Source: Cohnella xylanilytica
Lineage (GTDB): Bacteria > Bacillota > Bacilli > Paenibacillales > Paenibacillaceae
Direction: 5' to 3'
Length of the DNA stretch: 64,000 nt
NCBI RefSeq assembly: GCF_014212175.1
Contig: NZ_JACJVR010000128.1
Span: 62,001-126,000, forward strand
A program made the translations under genes and the position numbers. The notes below the pieces were generated by a model that was not told where the DNA came from, searched no databases, and saw nothing but the letters and a program-made list of their open reading frames with translations. Shown here piece by piece: positions 17,449 to 25,721 of the stretch; position 1 is the first letter of the stretch; the number at the start of each line of letters is the position of its first letter.

Positions 17449-18684
17449 CTAGTCGCGATTCGTCGCTTCCGTCCCGGATTCCGTCCGGTCCGTCTCGTCC
17501 GGACTCGTCTGAACGATTGGACGATCCATCGCGATGGATTGTTCTACTTCGAATAAAACATTTATCATCACTTTACCATTCTCCGTATGTTCATGCAAAA
17601 GTTTTTCCCCCTTGATGACGGCCCCGGGGCCGCAAGCGGCGAGCAACTCCGCGCGAGCCTGCTCCAAGCCCGCCCGCTTGGCTTCTTCCTCCGTAAGCTT
17701 CGTCTCCGCGTAGGATACTTCTTTTTCGACTTCGTTCATTTTGCCGAAGGGAAGCGTCCATTTTCCGAGACGCAATCGCTTGACCTCGCCGAGCACCTCC
17801 GAACGCTCGAACGGCTCTTGCCCGTACCCCGACACCTGCAGAGCGCGGTTGCCGATGACCAGATAGCCGCGTTCGTTCGAGGCGCCCGTGAAGCCTTTGG
17901 ATTTGACCGTAAGCGGCGACGCGATCTTGTACTCGTGCCAGACGAGCCCGCGCACCTCGCCCTTGGAGACGACCGCCTTCGTGCGTTCTCCTTCCCCGAC
18001 GATGCCCGAGATCAGCACGTCGCCCTTGCGTACCCGGTCGTTGCGCTGCACCTTCGGGCGCCCGTTCTCGGCGACGATCCGGGTGACGACGGCGTCGGTC
18101 TTGGCGACGATATCTTTGGGCGATTCAAGCTTCCGATCATCGGGCTTGGCCGCTTCGACGACCGTAATTTGCACCTTCGTCCCTTTTTTCTCGACGCCGA
18201 CCCACGAGACGCCGGGAATCCGAAGCGCGAGGCGGCTCGCCAGCTCCGACGTGTCCTTCATCCGGGGCGACCATTGCAGCGGATAGACGCCTTCCGCCCG
18301 GGCGGCCTGCAGAATCTGCTCCGACGCGATGCGGTCGTTCCCTTCCACCTGCACGTCCCAGATCAGGGTAGATAGAGCGAAGAGCGCGGCGACGAAGCCG
18401 AGCATCCCGGCGGCGAACGTCTTGCGGCGCGACAGGCGGGCCATGCGAAAAGGAATGCCGTGACGCTCGAGAATTCTCGTGCGTCCTCCCGCTCTCCGGA
18501 CTATCGGCCGAAGGCGGAAAAAATCCGGGACCGACACCCGGAACCGAAGCTTCCCGTCTTTGCCGTAGGAGATATCCCACAGCTCCACCTTCGAGATCGT
18601 CTCGGCGAGGAACTTGTCCGCTTCGCCGGACGCCAGCTTGACCGTCACGAACCCTCGTATGTAATGAATCCAGCTTCCCTTCAT
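17449..18684 (-). CDS. yqfD: sporulation protein YqfD
   Basis: Membrane protein of the YqfD family (sporulation stage IV group), produced in the mother cell in Bacillus. The 411 residues begin with a soluble domain (MKGSWIHYIRGFVTVKLASG), then a membrane helix near 92-107 (GMLGFVAALFALSTLIW). A large extracytoplasmic part follows with GVSWVGVEKKGTKVQI and EVEQSIAM. The ATG has GGAG five bases upstream. It follows yqfC. A spore-former is therefore likely. Confidence 0.92.
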   Translation of the reverse strand: MKGSWIHYIRGFVTVKLASGEADKFLAETISKVELWDISYGKDGKLRFRVSVPDFFRLRPIVRRAGGRTRILERHGIPFRMARLSRRKTFAAGMLGFVAALFALSTLIWDVQVEGNDRIASEQILQAARAEGVYPLQWSPRMKDTSELASRLALRIPGVSWVGVEKKGTKVQITVVEAAKPDDRKLESPKDIVAKTDAVVTRIVAENGRPKVQRNDRVRKGDVLISGIVGEGERTKAVVSKGEVRGLVWHEYKIASPLTVKSKGFTGASNERGYLVIGNRALQVSGYGQEPFERSEVLGEVKRLRLGKWTLPFGKMNEVEKEVSYAETKLTEEEAKRAGLEQARAELLAACGPGAVIKGEKLLHEHTENGKVMINVLFEVEQSIAMDRPIVQTSPDETDRTESGTEATNRD

Positions 18685-18813
18685 CGTATCTCCACATCCT
18701 CCCCTGGCCGGCGCTCCCGCGCCCCGGCGCCTCGGCGCCTGGCGGCTTGTCCGCCGCGAAGTCCCGCGATGCGCCTCAACCGCCTCCGAATCGCGTTCGT
18801 CGGGGCGGAGAGG

Positions 18814-19092
18814 TTACGCTTTGAGCTGCACTCCCGTAATTCGGCCTTCGACCAGCACCTCTTCGGCGCCGATGTTGCGGATCACCAATTCGTGGCCCGT
18901 CACTTCCATCTCTCCCTTATCCATCGCCAGGCGCAGCGATTCGGGAGAGAAATGGAGCACGCCGCGGTGATTCTCCACCGTCAGCTGCAGCCCTCCGATC
19001 ATCGTCACCCGCGGAAGGTCCAGCACGACGTCCCGCGGCAGGTCGAGGATGCGAGCGGTCCAGTTGCGCAGCTTGCGGACAACTCGTGGCAT
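18814..19092 (-). CDS. yqfC: sporulation protein YqfC
   Basis: A 92-residue YqfC-family protein that accompanies yqfD in spore-forming Firmicutes. It starts MPRVVRKLRNWTARILDLP and contains DLPRVTMIGGLQLTVENHRG and LVIRNIGAEEVLVEGRI, the family pattern. AAAGGAGG precedes the ATG. In B. subtilis yqfCD is under sigma-E; I see no convincing sigma-E promoter here. A 129-bp GC-rich gap separates it from yqfD. Confidence 0.9.
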   Translation of the reverse strand: MPRVVRKLRNWTARILDLPRDVVLDLPRVTMIGGLQLTVENHRGVLHFSPESLRLAMDKGEMEVTGHELVIRNIGAEEVLVEGRITGVQLKA

Positions 19093-19355
19093 GACGCGCC
19101 CCCCCTCCTTTACGGTACAACATATGCAGAAGGCGGGCGGAAAATGATTTCAAGCCGCGGCCGATCGTCGCCGGTTGGGGATGTCGCGTCGTGCATCCGT
19201 ACATCCGCCCCGACCCTCTCCTTCGTCGCTCTCTCCGTCCGCATGCGGTACGCGGTTGCTCTCATGGACAGGATTGCTGATCTTGGAGAGAAGCTGAGGA
19301 ACGTGGTTACTCTCCTGGGTGGGGCGTACTTGAGGCGGAGGTGCGCAAACACAAA
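19093..19355. other. intergenic stretch upstream of yqfC
   Basis: The ~320 bp between the 19417 gene and yqfC holds the terminator of the former and presumably the yqfC promoter. No recognised gene or RNA is visible. An open frame across it lacks a ribosome site and any family features. Confidence 0.5.
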
Positions 19356-19403
19356 CAGGCTATCCCTACAGGTCCCGAATAAGGACCCGAATGGGATAGC
19401 CTG
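19356..19403 (-). terminator. terminator after the floA-distal gene
   Basis: CAGGCTATCCC pairs with GGGATAGCCTG on the minus strand, with a second stem GGTCC/GGACC inside. GTTTGTGTTTG follows. It ends the nfeD-floA transcript 13 bp after the last stop codon. Confidence 0.8.
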
Positions 19404-19416
19404 CTCGAAGTTTTGC

Positions 19417-20097
19417 TTAGCGACGATAGGGCTTGCGGGAACGGGGCGGGCCGAGAATCTCCGCCCAGACGATAGCCCGGCTCAGCTCGTCGCGCGGCAA
19501 GCGGAGGCCGGGAGCCTCGGGGGCGGCCGCGGCTAGCGGCTGCTCGCCGGCCGACGCCGGCGAAGCGGCGGCGACTGCGGCCATGCGATCCGCTGCCTCG
19601 GCAGCGGCATACCCGGCGCCGGAAGCCGAGCGCTCGGCCGCTCCCGATCGCCCAGGCGCCGGCGGCGGGCTCGAGCTAACCGGCCTCGCGGGCGACTCCG
19701 GCTGCGGGCGAACGGGTTCGCTCCGCTCCGAGTCGAGACGGCTAGGCCGCCCGGAGCCATCCGCGGGAAAGCCGGAAGGCTCGGAGCCCGCTTCAGGCCG
19801 CTCCGAAGGCCAAGGCTCGCTTCTCTCGAGCCGCCGTCGCGGCGATTCGGGACGGCTCCGGGGCTCGGAGGGCTCCGGGAAGGGCGAAGCCTCTCCCGGG
19901 GCGTCCGCGCGCTTCTCCGGCCGATTGGCGGACGGAGACGGCTTCGGCCGGGAGAGCCCTCCGCCTCCAAAGTTGGGCATCCGGTTGGGCGGACGCTTCT
20001 CGATCGGCGACTTCCTGAAGAACATCGCGTAGAGCATCCATACCACGACGATGACGATATAGTAATGGCGGACGAGGAATTCGAAAAGCTGCTCCAT
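19417..20097 (-). CDS. single-span membrane protein with Pro/Ser-rich linker, unknown function
   Basis: A 226-residue protein: a membrane helix near the N-terminus (HYYIVIVVVWMLYAMFF), a long disordered Pro/Ser/Glu/Arg-rich middle, and a short C-terminal motif RAIVWAEILGPPRSRKPYR. It starts directly after floA (ATG at 20097, or a TTG at 20106 that overlaps the floA stop), so it is co-transcribed with nfeD and floA. B. subtilis has yqfB in this slot, but no similarity is evident. The ordered ends flanking a variable linker suggest the membrane anchor and C-terminal peptide are the functional parts, perhaps binding FloA or another partner (inference). Confidence 0.72.
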   Translation of the reverse strand: MEQLFEFLVRHYYIVIVVVWMLYAMFFRKSPIEKRPPNRMPNFGGGGLSRPKPSPSANRPEKRADAPGEASPFPEPSEPRSRPESPRRRLERSEPWPSERPEAGSEPSGFPADGSGRPSRLDSERSEPVRPQPESPARPVSSSPPPAPGRSGAAERSASGAGYAAAEAADRMAAVAAASPASAGEQPLAAAAPEAPGLRLPRDELSRAIVWAEILGPPRSRKPYRR

Positions 20098-20102
20098 CCC
20101 GG

Positions 20103-21095
20103 TCAACGTTCCTCTTTGCCGTCACCGCGGGAAGGGTCGGCCCTTCCGATCGAACCCCTCATCTGCGTGTCGGCTTCGAGGTTTTTCAGATTCATATAAT
20201 CCATGACGCCCAGGTTGCCGCCCTTCAGCGCTTCCGCCATGGCAAGCGGAACCTCGGATTCGGCCTCGACGACCTTCGCCCTCATCTCGACGACGCGCGC
20301 CTTCATCTCCTGCTCTTGCGCGACGGCCATCGCGCGGCGCTCCTCCGCCTTCGCCTGGGCGATCCGCTTGTCGGCCTCCGCCTGCTCCGTCTGCAGATGC
20401 GCGCCGATGTTCTTGCCGACGTCGACGTCCGCGATGTCGATCGACAGAATCTCGAACGCGGTGCCCGAATCCAGGCCCTTGTTCAGCACGGTGCGGGAGA
20501 TCAGGTCCGGATTCTCCAGCACGTCCTTGTGGGAACCCGAGGAGCCGACCGTCGTGACGATCCCTTCTCCGACGCGGGCGATAATCGTCTCCTCCCCGGC
20601 GCCGCCGACGAGACGATCGATGTTCGCTCGCACCGTCACCCGCGCCTTGACCTTCACTTCGATGCCGTCCTTAGCGACGGCGGAGACAATCGGCGTCTCG
20701 ATGACGCGCGGATTAACGCTCATTTGCACGGCTTGCAGCACGTCCCGGCCCGCAAGGTCGATGGCCGCCGCCCGTTCGAACACGAGCGGGATGTTGGCCC
20801 GCTGCGCCGCGATCAGCGCGTTGACGACCCGGTCCACGTTGCCCCCGGCGAGGAAGTGGCTCTCCAATTGGTTAATCGTAAGGCCGAGCCCGGCTTTCGT
20901 CGCCTTGATCATCGGATTGACGATCCGGCTTGGGATAACGCGGCGAAGCCGCATAGCCACGAGCGTAATGATGCTGATGCGAACCCCCGAAGCGAGGGCG
21001 GAGATCCACAGCATAAACGGGAAAAAGCTAAAAAACACGGCCAGCACGATAAACGCCAAGGCGATAATGATCAGCAATTGAATATTCAAGTCCAT
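20103..21095 (-). CDS. floA: flotillin-like protein FloA
   Basis: Flotillin of functional membrane microdomains, also called YqfA. The 330 residues have an N-terminal hydrophobic hairpin (about 6-50), an SPFH/PHB domain ([20 protein letters not shown]) and a coiled-coil tail rich in Glu/Ala ([20 protein letters not shown]). The C-terminal ~20 residues are charged and probably disordered. The ATG follows GGAGGG. It is 69 bp downstream of nfeD, the usual floA partner, and probably shares its stress-type promoter. Confidence 0.96.
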   Translation of the reverse strand: MDLNIQLLIIIALAFIVLAVFFSFFPFMLWISALASGVRISIITLVAMRLRRVIPSRIVNPMIKATKAGLGLTINQLESHFLAGGNVDRVVNALIAAQRANIPLVFERAAAIDLAGRDVLQAVQMSVNPRVIETPIVSAVAKDGIEVKVKARVTVRANIDRLVGGAGEETIIARVGEGIVTTVGSSGSHKDVLENPDLISRTVLNKGLDSGTAFEILSIDIADVDVGKNIGAHLQTEQAEADKRIAQAKAEERRAMAVAQEQEMKARVVEMRAKVVEAESEVPLAMAEALKGGNLGVMDYMNLKNLEADTQMRGSIGRADPSRGDGKEER

Positions 21096-21164
21096 CGAAT
21101 CCCTCCGATATCTTATTGTCGCGCCCCTGTCGGGCCGCCCTTCTCTCTGCCTCTTAGAACTAAA

Positions 21165-22577
21165 TTATTCGGTCTCCGCCGCCCGAATCTCGCGCACCAC
21201 AATCCGGGTACCGTCCGCCGCCGTGACCCGAAGCGGCCGGTCTCTCTCGACGAACTCGCCGGAAGTGACGACGTCGACCCGCTGGCCCCCGATGTCCGCG
21301 ACCCCGGCAGGACGCAGCGCCGACAGGGACACGCCTTCGCGGCCGATCCAGGACTCCCGCGACTCTTGCGGAATGTACCCTTGCTCGGTCGTCAGCTGGT
21401 CCTTCAGAATGAACCGGTTCCAGATGCCCTTCCGACGGAACGCGTAAGCGAACACGGCGACGATCGCGAGGGCGATCAAGCCTGCGATGCCGAGCGCCCG
21501 AAGCGCGTCCCCCGTATCGTAGGCGGCGATCGCGATTCCGGTCGCCACCCCGGCGACGCCGAGAACGCCCAGAATGCCGAAGCTGGGAACGAACATCTCC
21601 AGGATGAGGAACAGGATGCCGAGCGCGAATAGAACGATCGATTCCGCTCCTGCGAAGCCCGCGATATATTGCCCGAAGAAGTAAAGCCCGAACGAGACGA
21701 TCCCGATTATGCCCGGCGCGCCGAACCCGGGAACGAGCAGCTCGATGAGGATGCCGGCGATGCCCAGTATAAGCAGCAGCGTCGTCATGCCGCCCGACGT
21801 AATCGCGTGGGATAGCTTCTCGGCCAACGAAGGCTTGATGTCGACCGTCGTCCATTGACTCATTCCGGTCCAGCGGATCGCCTCGTCGACCGACTTCGCG
21901 ACGACGTCGGCATAGCCGACCTTGAGCGCGTCATCCGCGGTTAGCGAGATAATCTGGCCTTTCTGCTTCGTCCGCCCCAGCTCCTTAAGCTCGACGACGA
22001 GGCCGGGATCGACCATCCCTGCGGCGATGGCGGGGTCGCGCCCGTTCAGCTGGGCGGCAGCCTGCATCTCGCTCGTCCAGAACGACACGGTTTTCGGGTT
22101 GTCGACCGCTTCGCCGGAGCCGTTCACGACCATGGCCGCGCCGATCGTCGAACCGGGAGCCATCGCGAGGCTTCCTGCGTTCAGCGCCAGGTAGGCGCCC
22201 GCCGAAGCCGCCTTCCCGTCGACGAAGGCGAGCGTCGGCACGGCGGTGGAGCGGATACGGTTGCCGATCTCGTCCGCGCTCTGCAGGCTCCCTCCCGGCG
22301 TATCGATCTTGAGTACGACGAGAGCGGCGCGGGCTTCTTCCGCTTCGGTCAGCGCGCGGTCGAGGAAGGAGGCGAGCCCCCGCTCCACCGTCATCTTCAC
22401 CGGGATAACGTACACCGTGCCGTTCTCGGCCGGCTTCGGCCCATCCTTGCCGTCTGCCGCCTGCGCTATTCCGGCTCCGCTCCAGATTAGCAGCAGCGAA
22501 GCCGCGAACGCGAGCAGCAGCCTTCCGATCGGACCGGCGAGACGGCCGCCGGCATCATTCCTCCAACGCAATGGCAT
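21165..22577 (-). CDS. NfeD-family membrane-bound ClpP-class serine protease (YqeZ)
   Basis: NfeD1b-type protein that works with flotillin. The 470 residues have a signal peptide ending near AGIAQAADG and a ClpP-like protease domain (VVLKIDTPGGSLQSADEIGN, catalytic Ser in GKAASAGAYLAL). Four to five membrane helices follow (about 240-370), then a C-terminal OB-fold NfeD domain (SWIGREGVSLSALRPAG). GGGGAGG lies very close to the ATG at 22577; a TTG two codons later has better spacing and may be the true start. It lies downstream of a sigma-W-like promoter, as yqeZ does in B. subtilis. Confidence 0.93.
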   Translation of the reverse strand: MPLRWRNDAGGRLAGPIGRLLLAFAASLLLIWSGAGIAQAADGKDGPKPAENGTVYVIPVKMTVERGLASFLDRALTEAEEARAALVVLKIDTPGGSLQSADEIGNRIRSTAVPTLAFVDGKAASAGAYLALNAGSLAMAPGSTIGAAMVVNGSGEAVDNPKTVSFWTSEMQAAAQLNGRDPAIAAGMVDPGLVVELKELGRTKQKGQIISLTADDALKVGYADVVAKSVDEAIRWTGMSQWTTVDIKPSLAEKLSHAITSGGMTTLLLILGIAGILIELLVPGFGAPGIIGIVSFGLYFFGQYIAGFAGAESIVLFALGILFLILEMFVPSFGILGVLGVAGVATGIAIAAYDTGDALRALGIAGLIALAIVAVFAYAFRRKGIWNRFILKDQLTTEQGYIPQESRESWIGREGVSLSALRPAGVADIGGQRVDVVTSGEFVERDRPLRVTAADGTRIVVREIRAAETE

Positions 22578-22663
22578 TCCTCCCCGCCCATGCGATTCGC
22601 TCCCGTCCGGCCAGCAAGCTCCGGGCGATTCGTTGTCGCACGATTTTCTATATTACGATTGCA

Positions 22664-22689
22664 TACGAACTTCCTATGTATACGGTTCC
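22664..22689 (-). promoter_or_regulatory. ECF sigma-W-like promoter for nfeD-floA
   Basis: On the minus strand GGAACC (22684-22689) and CGTA (22664-22667) are 16 bases apart, close to the sigma-W consensus TGAAAC-N16-CGTA. It is about 87 bp upstream of nfeD and just past the yqeY terminator. In B. subtilis the equivalent yqeZ-yqfA-yqfB operon is sigma-W controlled, which supports the call. Confidence 0.6.
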
Positions 22690-22721
22690 GCCGCAAGCAC
22701 CGATACGCGCCCGATTAGCGC

Positions 22722-22749
22722 AAAAAGCACCCCCTTGCGGGAGTGCTTC
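22722..22749 (-). terminator. terminator after yqeY
   Basis: AAGCACTCC/GGGGTGCTT stem with a CGCAAG loop and a following TTTTTG on the minus strand, about 20 bp after the yqeY stop. Confidence 0.88.
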
Positions 22750-22768
22750 GCTTGTTGTCTCTGGTCGG

Positions 22769-23212
22769 TTACTGCAGAAATTGCTGGACGACTTGATTCA
22801 CGAGCTTGCCGTCGGCGCGTCCCTTCACCTTCGGCATCAAGGCCCCCATTAACTTACCCATATCGGCTTTGGAAGAAGCACCGGTCTCTTGAATGGTCTG
22901 CGTTACAATAGCTTTGATATCTTCTTCGGTCAGCTGTTCAGGAAGGTATTGGGCGATAATGTCAATTTCCGCCTGCAAATCCTTGGCCAGATCGTCCCGG
23001 CCTGCCTTCGTAAATTCCTGGAGGGAATCTTTGCGTTGTTTGACTTCGCGGCTCAGAATATCGAGCACTTCGTTATCTTCAAGCGGTCGGCGCAATTCGA
23101 TTTCCTGATTTTTGACCGACGCACGAACCATACGAATCGTGGAAAGCCGGAACTTGTCCTGTGCTCTCATCGCTTGCTTCATGTCTTCGTTCAAACGTTC
23201 CGCGAGGCTCAT
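22769..23212 (-). CDS. yqeY: GatB/YqeY domain protein
   Basis: A 147-residue YqeY-family protein, related to the tail domain of the amidotransferase subunit GatB; probably tRNA-binding, but the function is not settled. It starts MSLAERLNEDMKQAMRAQDK, has IRMVRASVKNQEIEL and ends with the conserved DMGKLMGALMPKVKGRADGK. The ATG follows AGGAGGAG. It is 15 bp after rpsU, as in many Firmicutes, and shares the rpsU promoter. Confidence 0.95.
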   Translation of the reverse strand: MSLAERLNEDMKQAMRAQDKFRLSTIRMVRASVKNQEIELRRPLEDNEVLDILSREVKQRKDSLQEFTKAGRDDLAKDLQAEIDIIAQYLPEQLTEEDIKAIVTQTIQETGASSKADMGKLMGALMPKVKGRADGKLVNQVVQQFLQ

Positions 23213-23227
23213 GATGCGAAACTCCTC

Positions 23228-23401
23228 CTAGAACTTCCGTTTACGAGCAGCCTCGGACTTCTTTTTCCGTTTGACGCTCGGTTTCTCGTAGTGCTTACGT
23301 TTTTTCAGTTCCGCGAGAACGCCGTCTTTTGCGATGGACTTCTTGAAGCGGCGGAGTGCAGCGTCGAGTGATTCATTTTTGCGAACTTTCGTTTCGGACA
23401 C
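23228..23401 (-). CDS. rpsU: 30S ribosomal protein S21
   Basis: A 57-residue bS21 component of the small ribosomal subunit. It has the family sequence [17 protein letters not shown] and the basic end [18 protein letters not shown]. The start is GTG at 23401, with GGAGGGAGGG upstream; this gives exactly the standard length, while an upstream extension does not. The gene has a near-consensus promoter about 50 bp upstream. Confidence 0.97.
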   Translation of the reverse strand: MSETKVRKNESLDAALRRFKKSIAKDGVLAELKKRKHYEKPSVKRKKKSEAARKRKF

Positions 23402-23451
23402 CAGTTTTCCCTCCCTCCGGAACAGACCACAACACACGGTTATCAAACCTC

Positions 23452-23481
23452 ATTATAGGTTATTGGGAAAGGGGGTGTCAA
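23452..23481 (-). promoter_or_regulatory. strong sigma-A promoter for rpsU-yqeY
   Basis: TTGACA (23476-23481) and TATAAT (23452-23457), both perfect consensus boxes, with an 18-bp spacer, on the minus strand. Confidence 0.93.
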
Positions 23482-23720
23482 CTTTTGCCCATTCTTTTTT
23501 GACGGGTTCGTTAGGTGGGGCCGATTCCGGTCCTTCTCGGGTCACGATTGCGTTTTTGAAGTCGGTTTTGATAAGCGGAGGAACTTTCAGAAGCGGTTAA
23601 TGTGAGAATCCTTTTGAGTAATGGAAAATCATGCCGAGCACATCCTGTGATTCAGTCTTAAGGTGTTCCCAATTCCTTTCATTTAATCTTTAGTTTCTTT
23701 TTCAGTTCTCGGATATTTCA
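23482..23720. other. gene-free boundary between core and accessory DNA
   Basis: No gene is supported here. Base composition shifts to AT-rich around 23,600. On the minus strand, just past element 1, a frame reads KYPRTEKETKD then stop, which could be the tail of a lost cassette gene, but there is too little to judge. Confidence 0.4.
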
Positions 23721-23889
23721 CATAACGTTCCTGCATCCACGACGTCTCACCGACTTAAGGATCCGAAGGGTCCTGATGCGCCTGCGCAGTTAATCGGTGC
23801 GAATGTGTCCGTGAATCTGCTTCTCTGCCAATCTCATGGGGCGGACCGAGGTGCCGTCAGGCTCTGAAGCGTGGTTATGATGTTATACG
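23721..23889 (-). repeat. attC-like palindromic element 1 (subtype A)
   Basis: 169 bp with ends CGTATAAC and GTTATG (minus strand) and inner arms around CACG/CGTG. The centre has the complementary pair CACCGACTTAA / TTAATCGGTG and a GGATCC-GAAG-GGTCC hairpin. It is related to the elements at 24845, 25527 and 27638. It lies 14 bp after the lipoprotein gene's stop, at its 3' side. Confidence 0.75.
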
Positions 23890-23903
23890 AAGTCATTGTC
23901 CTC

Positions 23904-24284
23904 CTAGAATTGCCACCAAATTTGATCTTGATCTAATCGTCCCTTATATAATATTTCTCCATCTTTTTCTGACTTTATATCGAATTTAAAATCATATTTG
24001 TTCCTAAAGATTTTTATATCAGAAAGATTACTCTCAATGTCATTCACTAATTCTTCAATAAGTAGCTTTGCTTGTTCGTTTGAAATTCTATCCTTTACCA
24101 TCAGCCTAAAATTGATAAATTGGTTATCAAGAATACTAGAAGCACTTGTTGTTACCAAATCGTTATCATTCATAATTTTTTCGGCATGTCCCATTGCGTC
24201 AGATACTTCTTCAAAATCTAATCTCCTGTCATTACATCCTACAAGAAGTAAGAATATGATTATAGATACTAATATCTGCTTCAT
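23904..24284 (-). CDS. small lipoprotein, unknown function
   Basis: 126 residues starting MKQILVSIIIFLLLVGCNDR, a lipoprotein signal peptide with lipobox LVGC and lipidated Cys at 17. It is predicted to be anchored on the outer face of the membrane. The remaining ~110 residues are mostly charged, with EEVSDAMGHAEKIMND and a strand-rich end (YDFKFDIKSEKDGEILYKG). The ATG at 24284 has GGGGAGGGG close by; an upstream in-frame start would place residues before the signal peptide. AT-rich codon use differs from the flanking core. It follows the 24308 gene by 23 bp and is the last gene before element 1. No family recognised. Confidence 0.72.
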   Translation of the reverse strand: MKQILVSIIIFLLLVGCNDRRLDFEEVSDAMGHAEKIMNDNDLVTTSASSILDNQFINFRLMVKDRISNEQAKLLIEELVNDIESNLSDIKIFRNKYDFKFDIKSEKDGEILYKGRLDQDQIWWQF

Positions 24285-24307
24285 AGCCCCTCCCCAGATT
24301 GATGATG

Positions 24308-24706
24308 TCACTGATATATCTTATCTTTATTATTCTGCGTGTAAGTTATCATTCGTTGAATGACTTCTTGTCCATGAAGATGGACAATTTCATGATGATC
24401 TTCGCAAATCAGCCATTGATATTTCTTTGACACCAGGTAGTATTCATTTAGGTGACATAACTCAGGGATTAACTCAAAAATAGTATCCTTCTCCCCCTCA
24501 TACATCCACAACTTATCATTTAGATCCTCCACAATGAACCAGAAAACATCATCTTCAATTATCTCTCTTATATATTGATATGGTTGATCAACAAATCTCA
24601 TAGATAACTTTGGTTCTTTAAGTTTGTTCCATCCCCAATGTAACCCATGAGAATAGTGATTCTTCACTAAAAAGCGATTTTCAATATTTTCTAAGATTTC
24701 TTCCAT
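24308..24706 (-). CDS. small cytosolic protein, possibly DUF6756-like
   Basis: 132 residues, no signal or membrane segment. It is rich in aromatics (HYSHGLHWGWNKLKEP, DDVFWFIVEDLNDKLWMYEG) and has a near-C-terminal block VSKKYQWLICEDHHEIVHLHG. That block recalls the small DUF6756-type and SMI1/KNR4-like accessory proteins often found in toxin-immunity or cassette regions; I am not certain. Its start overlaps the preceding 35-residue ORF, so translation is probably coupled. AT-rich. Confidence 0.68.
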   Translation of the reverse strand: MEEILENIENRFLVKNHYSHGLHWGWNKLKEPKLSMRFVDQPYQYIREIIEDDVFWFIVEDLNDKLWMYEGEKDTIFELIPELCHLNEYYLVSKKYQWLICEDHHEIVHLHGQEVIQRMITYTQNNKDKIYQ

Positions 24707-24798
24707 TGATCTTTTCTAACTTCATGAAGCTTGTTTCTATTTAATTGAAACTTTTTAATTGCTTTTTCGATTTCAAACCGAATTGATAAAGAATGCAT
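24691..24798 (-). CDS. 35-residue leader ORF overlapping the next gene
   Basis: ATG at 24798 with AAAGGAG five bases upstream encodes MHSLSIRFEIEKAIKKF then QLNRNKLHEVRKDQWKKS and stop, a basic helical peptide. Its last 16 bases overlap the start of the 24308-24706 gene. It is the first ORF after element 2 on the minus strand, only ~45 bp from it, with no promoter visible. It may be a coupled leader peptide or a small protein in its own right. Confidence 0.5.
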   Translation of the reverse strand: MHSLSIRFEIEKAIKKFQLNRNKLHEVRKDQWKKS

Positions 24799-24844
24799 AT
24801 AAGCTCCTTTATGATCTCCACCTGTTAATGATTTGCTCGTATTT

Positions 24845-25010
24845 CATATTACGTTCCCGTATTCACGAACCCGATAACCTTAAGCCCCCAACGAGGGGCG
24901 ACCGCGACGCGGTTAGGTTCGTCGTCCACCTGATCCAACTCCTCGAAATGCCTCAGGCGGACCAAGGGGACGGCTCCAGCCGTCCCGCTGCGTGAATAAA
25001 GTGATATACG
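24845..25010 (-). repeat. attC-like palindromic element 2 (subtype B)
   Basis: 166 bp. Outer ends are CGTATATCAC and GTAATATG, inner arms TTATTCACG / CGTGAATA. It has an internal stem GAACC-TAACC / GGTTA-GGTTC enclosing a CCCC-AACGA-GGGG hairpin, and a separate stem GGGACGGCT/AGCCGTCCC. It lies about 31 bp after the Nudix gene's stop. Confidence 0.75.
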
Positions 25011-25041
25011 ATGATAATGGCATTTTCGAAATAACTCCAAA

Positions 25042-25500
25042 TTATTTCACATCTCCAATATATATGTTCGACTTAATATTGTTCTTAATGATGATCCCTA
25101 GTGCCTTTGGATAAACTCTAACTGTGTCAATTTTCTCTAGTCCAATCCATTCTACTGCAACCTGATTCGAATCAGGATTAGATCCATTGGTTAAACCAGA
25201 ATTTGAGTCTTTTAAGTAACATAAAAAATAGAATTCGACCTGATGAATATCTGAGTCCCACTCTGCGAATTCGTGATTTTTCCCAATGTATTCTCTGATA
25301 TGAATCAAGTCCTTAACAATAATTTCTGCTCCGATCTCTTCAAGACATTCACGATATACTGCTTCTATTAAAGTCTCACCAATTTCCTAGCCTCCTCCGG
25401 GGAACAAATAGAAAAAGCCCAGATCATCCTTGTTCTTAGTTAATAGAATTTGTTGATTTTGAATAATAACGGATTTAGACGAATTTCGGATTGGTTTCAT
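25042..25500 (-). pseudogene. Nudix hydrolase gene with an amber codon in the Nudix box
   Basis: From the ATG at 25500 (AAGGAG upstream) the frame reads MKPIRNSSKSVIIQNQQILL, then FYLFPGGG, a TAG, then EIGETLIEAVYRECLEEIGA and on to DVK-stop: about 152 codons. The pieces are in one frame and together give a complete Nudix box (GX5EX7REUXEEXGU), with TAG where Gln or another residue normally sits; CAG to TAG is one transition. Nudix enzymes hydrolyse nucleoside diphosphates linked to other groups; the substrate is unknown here. It is a recent nonsense mutation, a sequencing error, or a suppressed amber. It starts 27 bp after the end of element 3. Confidence 0.85.
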
Positions 25501-25526
25501 TATTGCTCCTTCAGTAGTAATATTGT

Positions 25527-25695
25527 CGTATAACATTCTTGTATTCATGAACCCGAGAACCTTAAGTCCCAACGAGGCGGTCGCTACGCGGTTAGGTTCG
25601 CAGGGTTGTCCGCCTGGATCCGCTTCCTCGAAAATGCCTCAGGCGGACCGAGGGTCGGAGAATGCAGACCCGATGCGGGAATACGGTGTTATCTG
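25527..25695 (-). repeat. attC-like palindromic element 3 (subtype B)
   Basis: 169 bp. Outer ends AGATAAC and GTTATAC on the minus strand, inner arms TATTCCCGCAT / ATGAATAC. Internal stem GAACC/GGTTC equals element 2, while the second stem has changed to GGGTC / GACCC. It lies between the DUF262 gene (upstream on the minus strand) and the Nudix gene, whose ribosome site begins about 20 bp after GTTATAC. Confidence 0.75.
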
Positions 25696-25721
25696 AAGCC
25701 AATGCCTTCTTCGACTTCACT

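Noticed and set aside
19110-19150. Sigma-E promoter for yqfCD
   Set aside because: A CATATGTT box is present, but no matching -35 box at the right distance could be seen, so it is not listed.
19110-19352. 80-residue frame upstream of yqfC
   Set aside because: No ribosome site, Arg-rich composition, overlaps the presumed yqfC promoter and carries no recognisable motif.
24759-24995. Plus-strand frame across element 2 and its left flank
   Set aside because: It is the complement of the structured element and of the 35-residue ORF's cassette edge; no ribosome site or family features. The same holds for frames across element 4.
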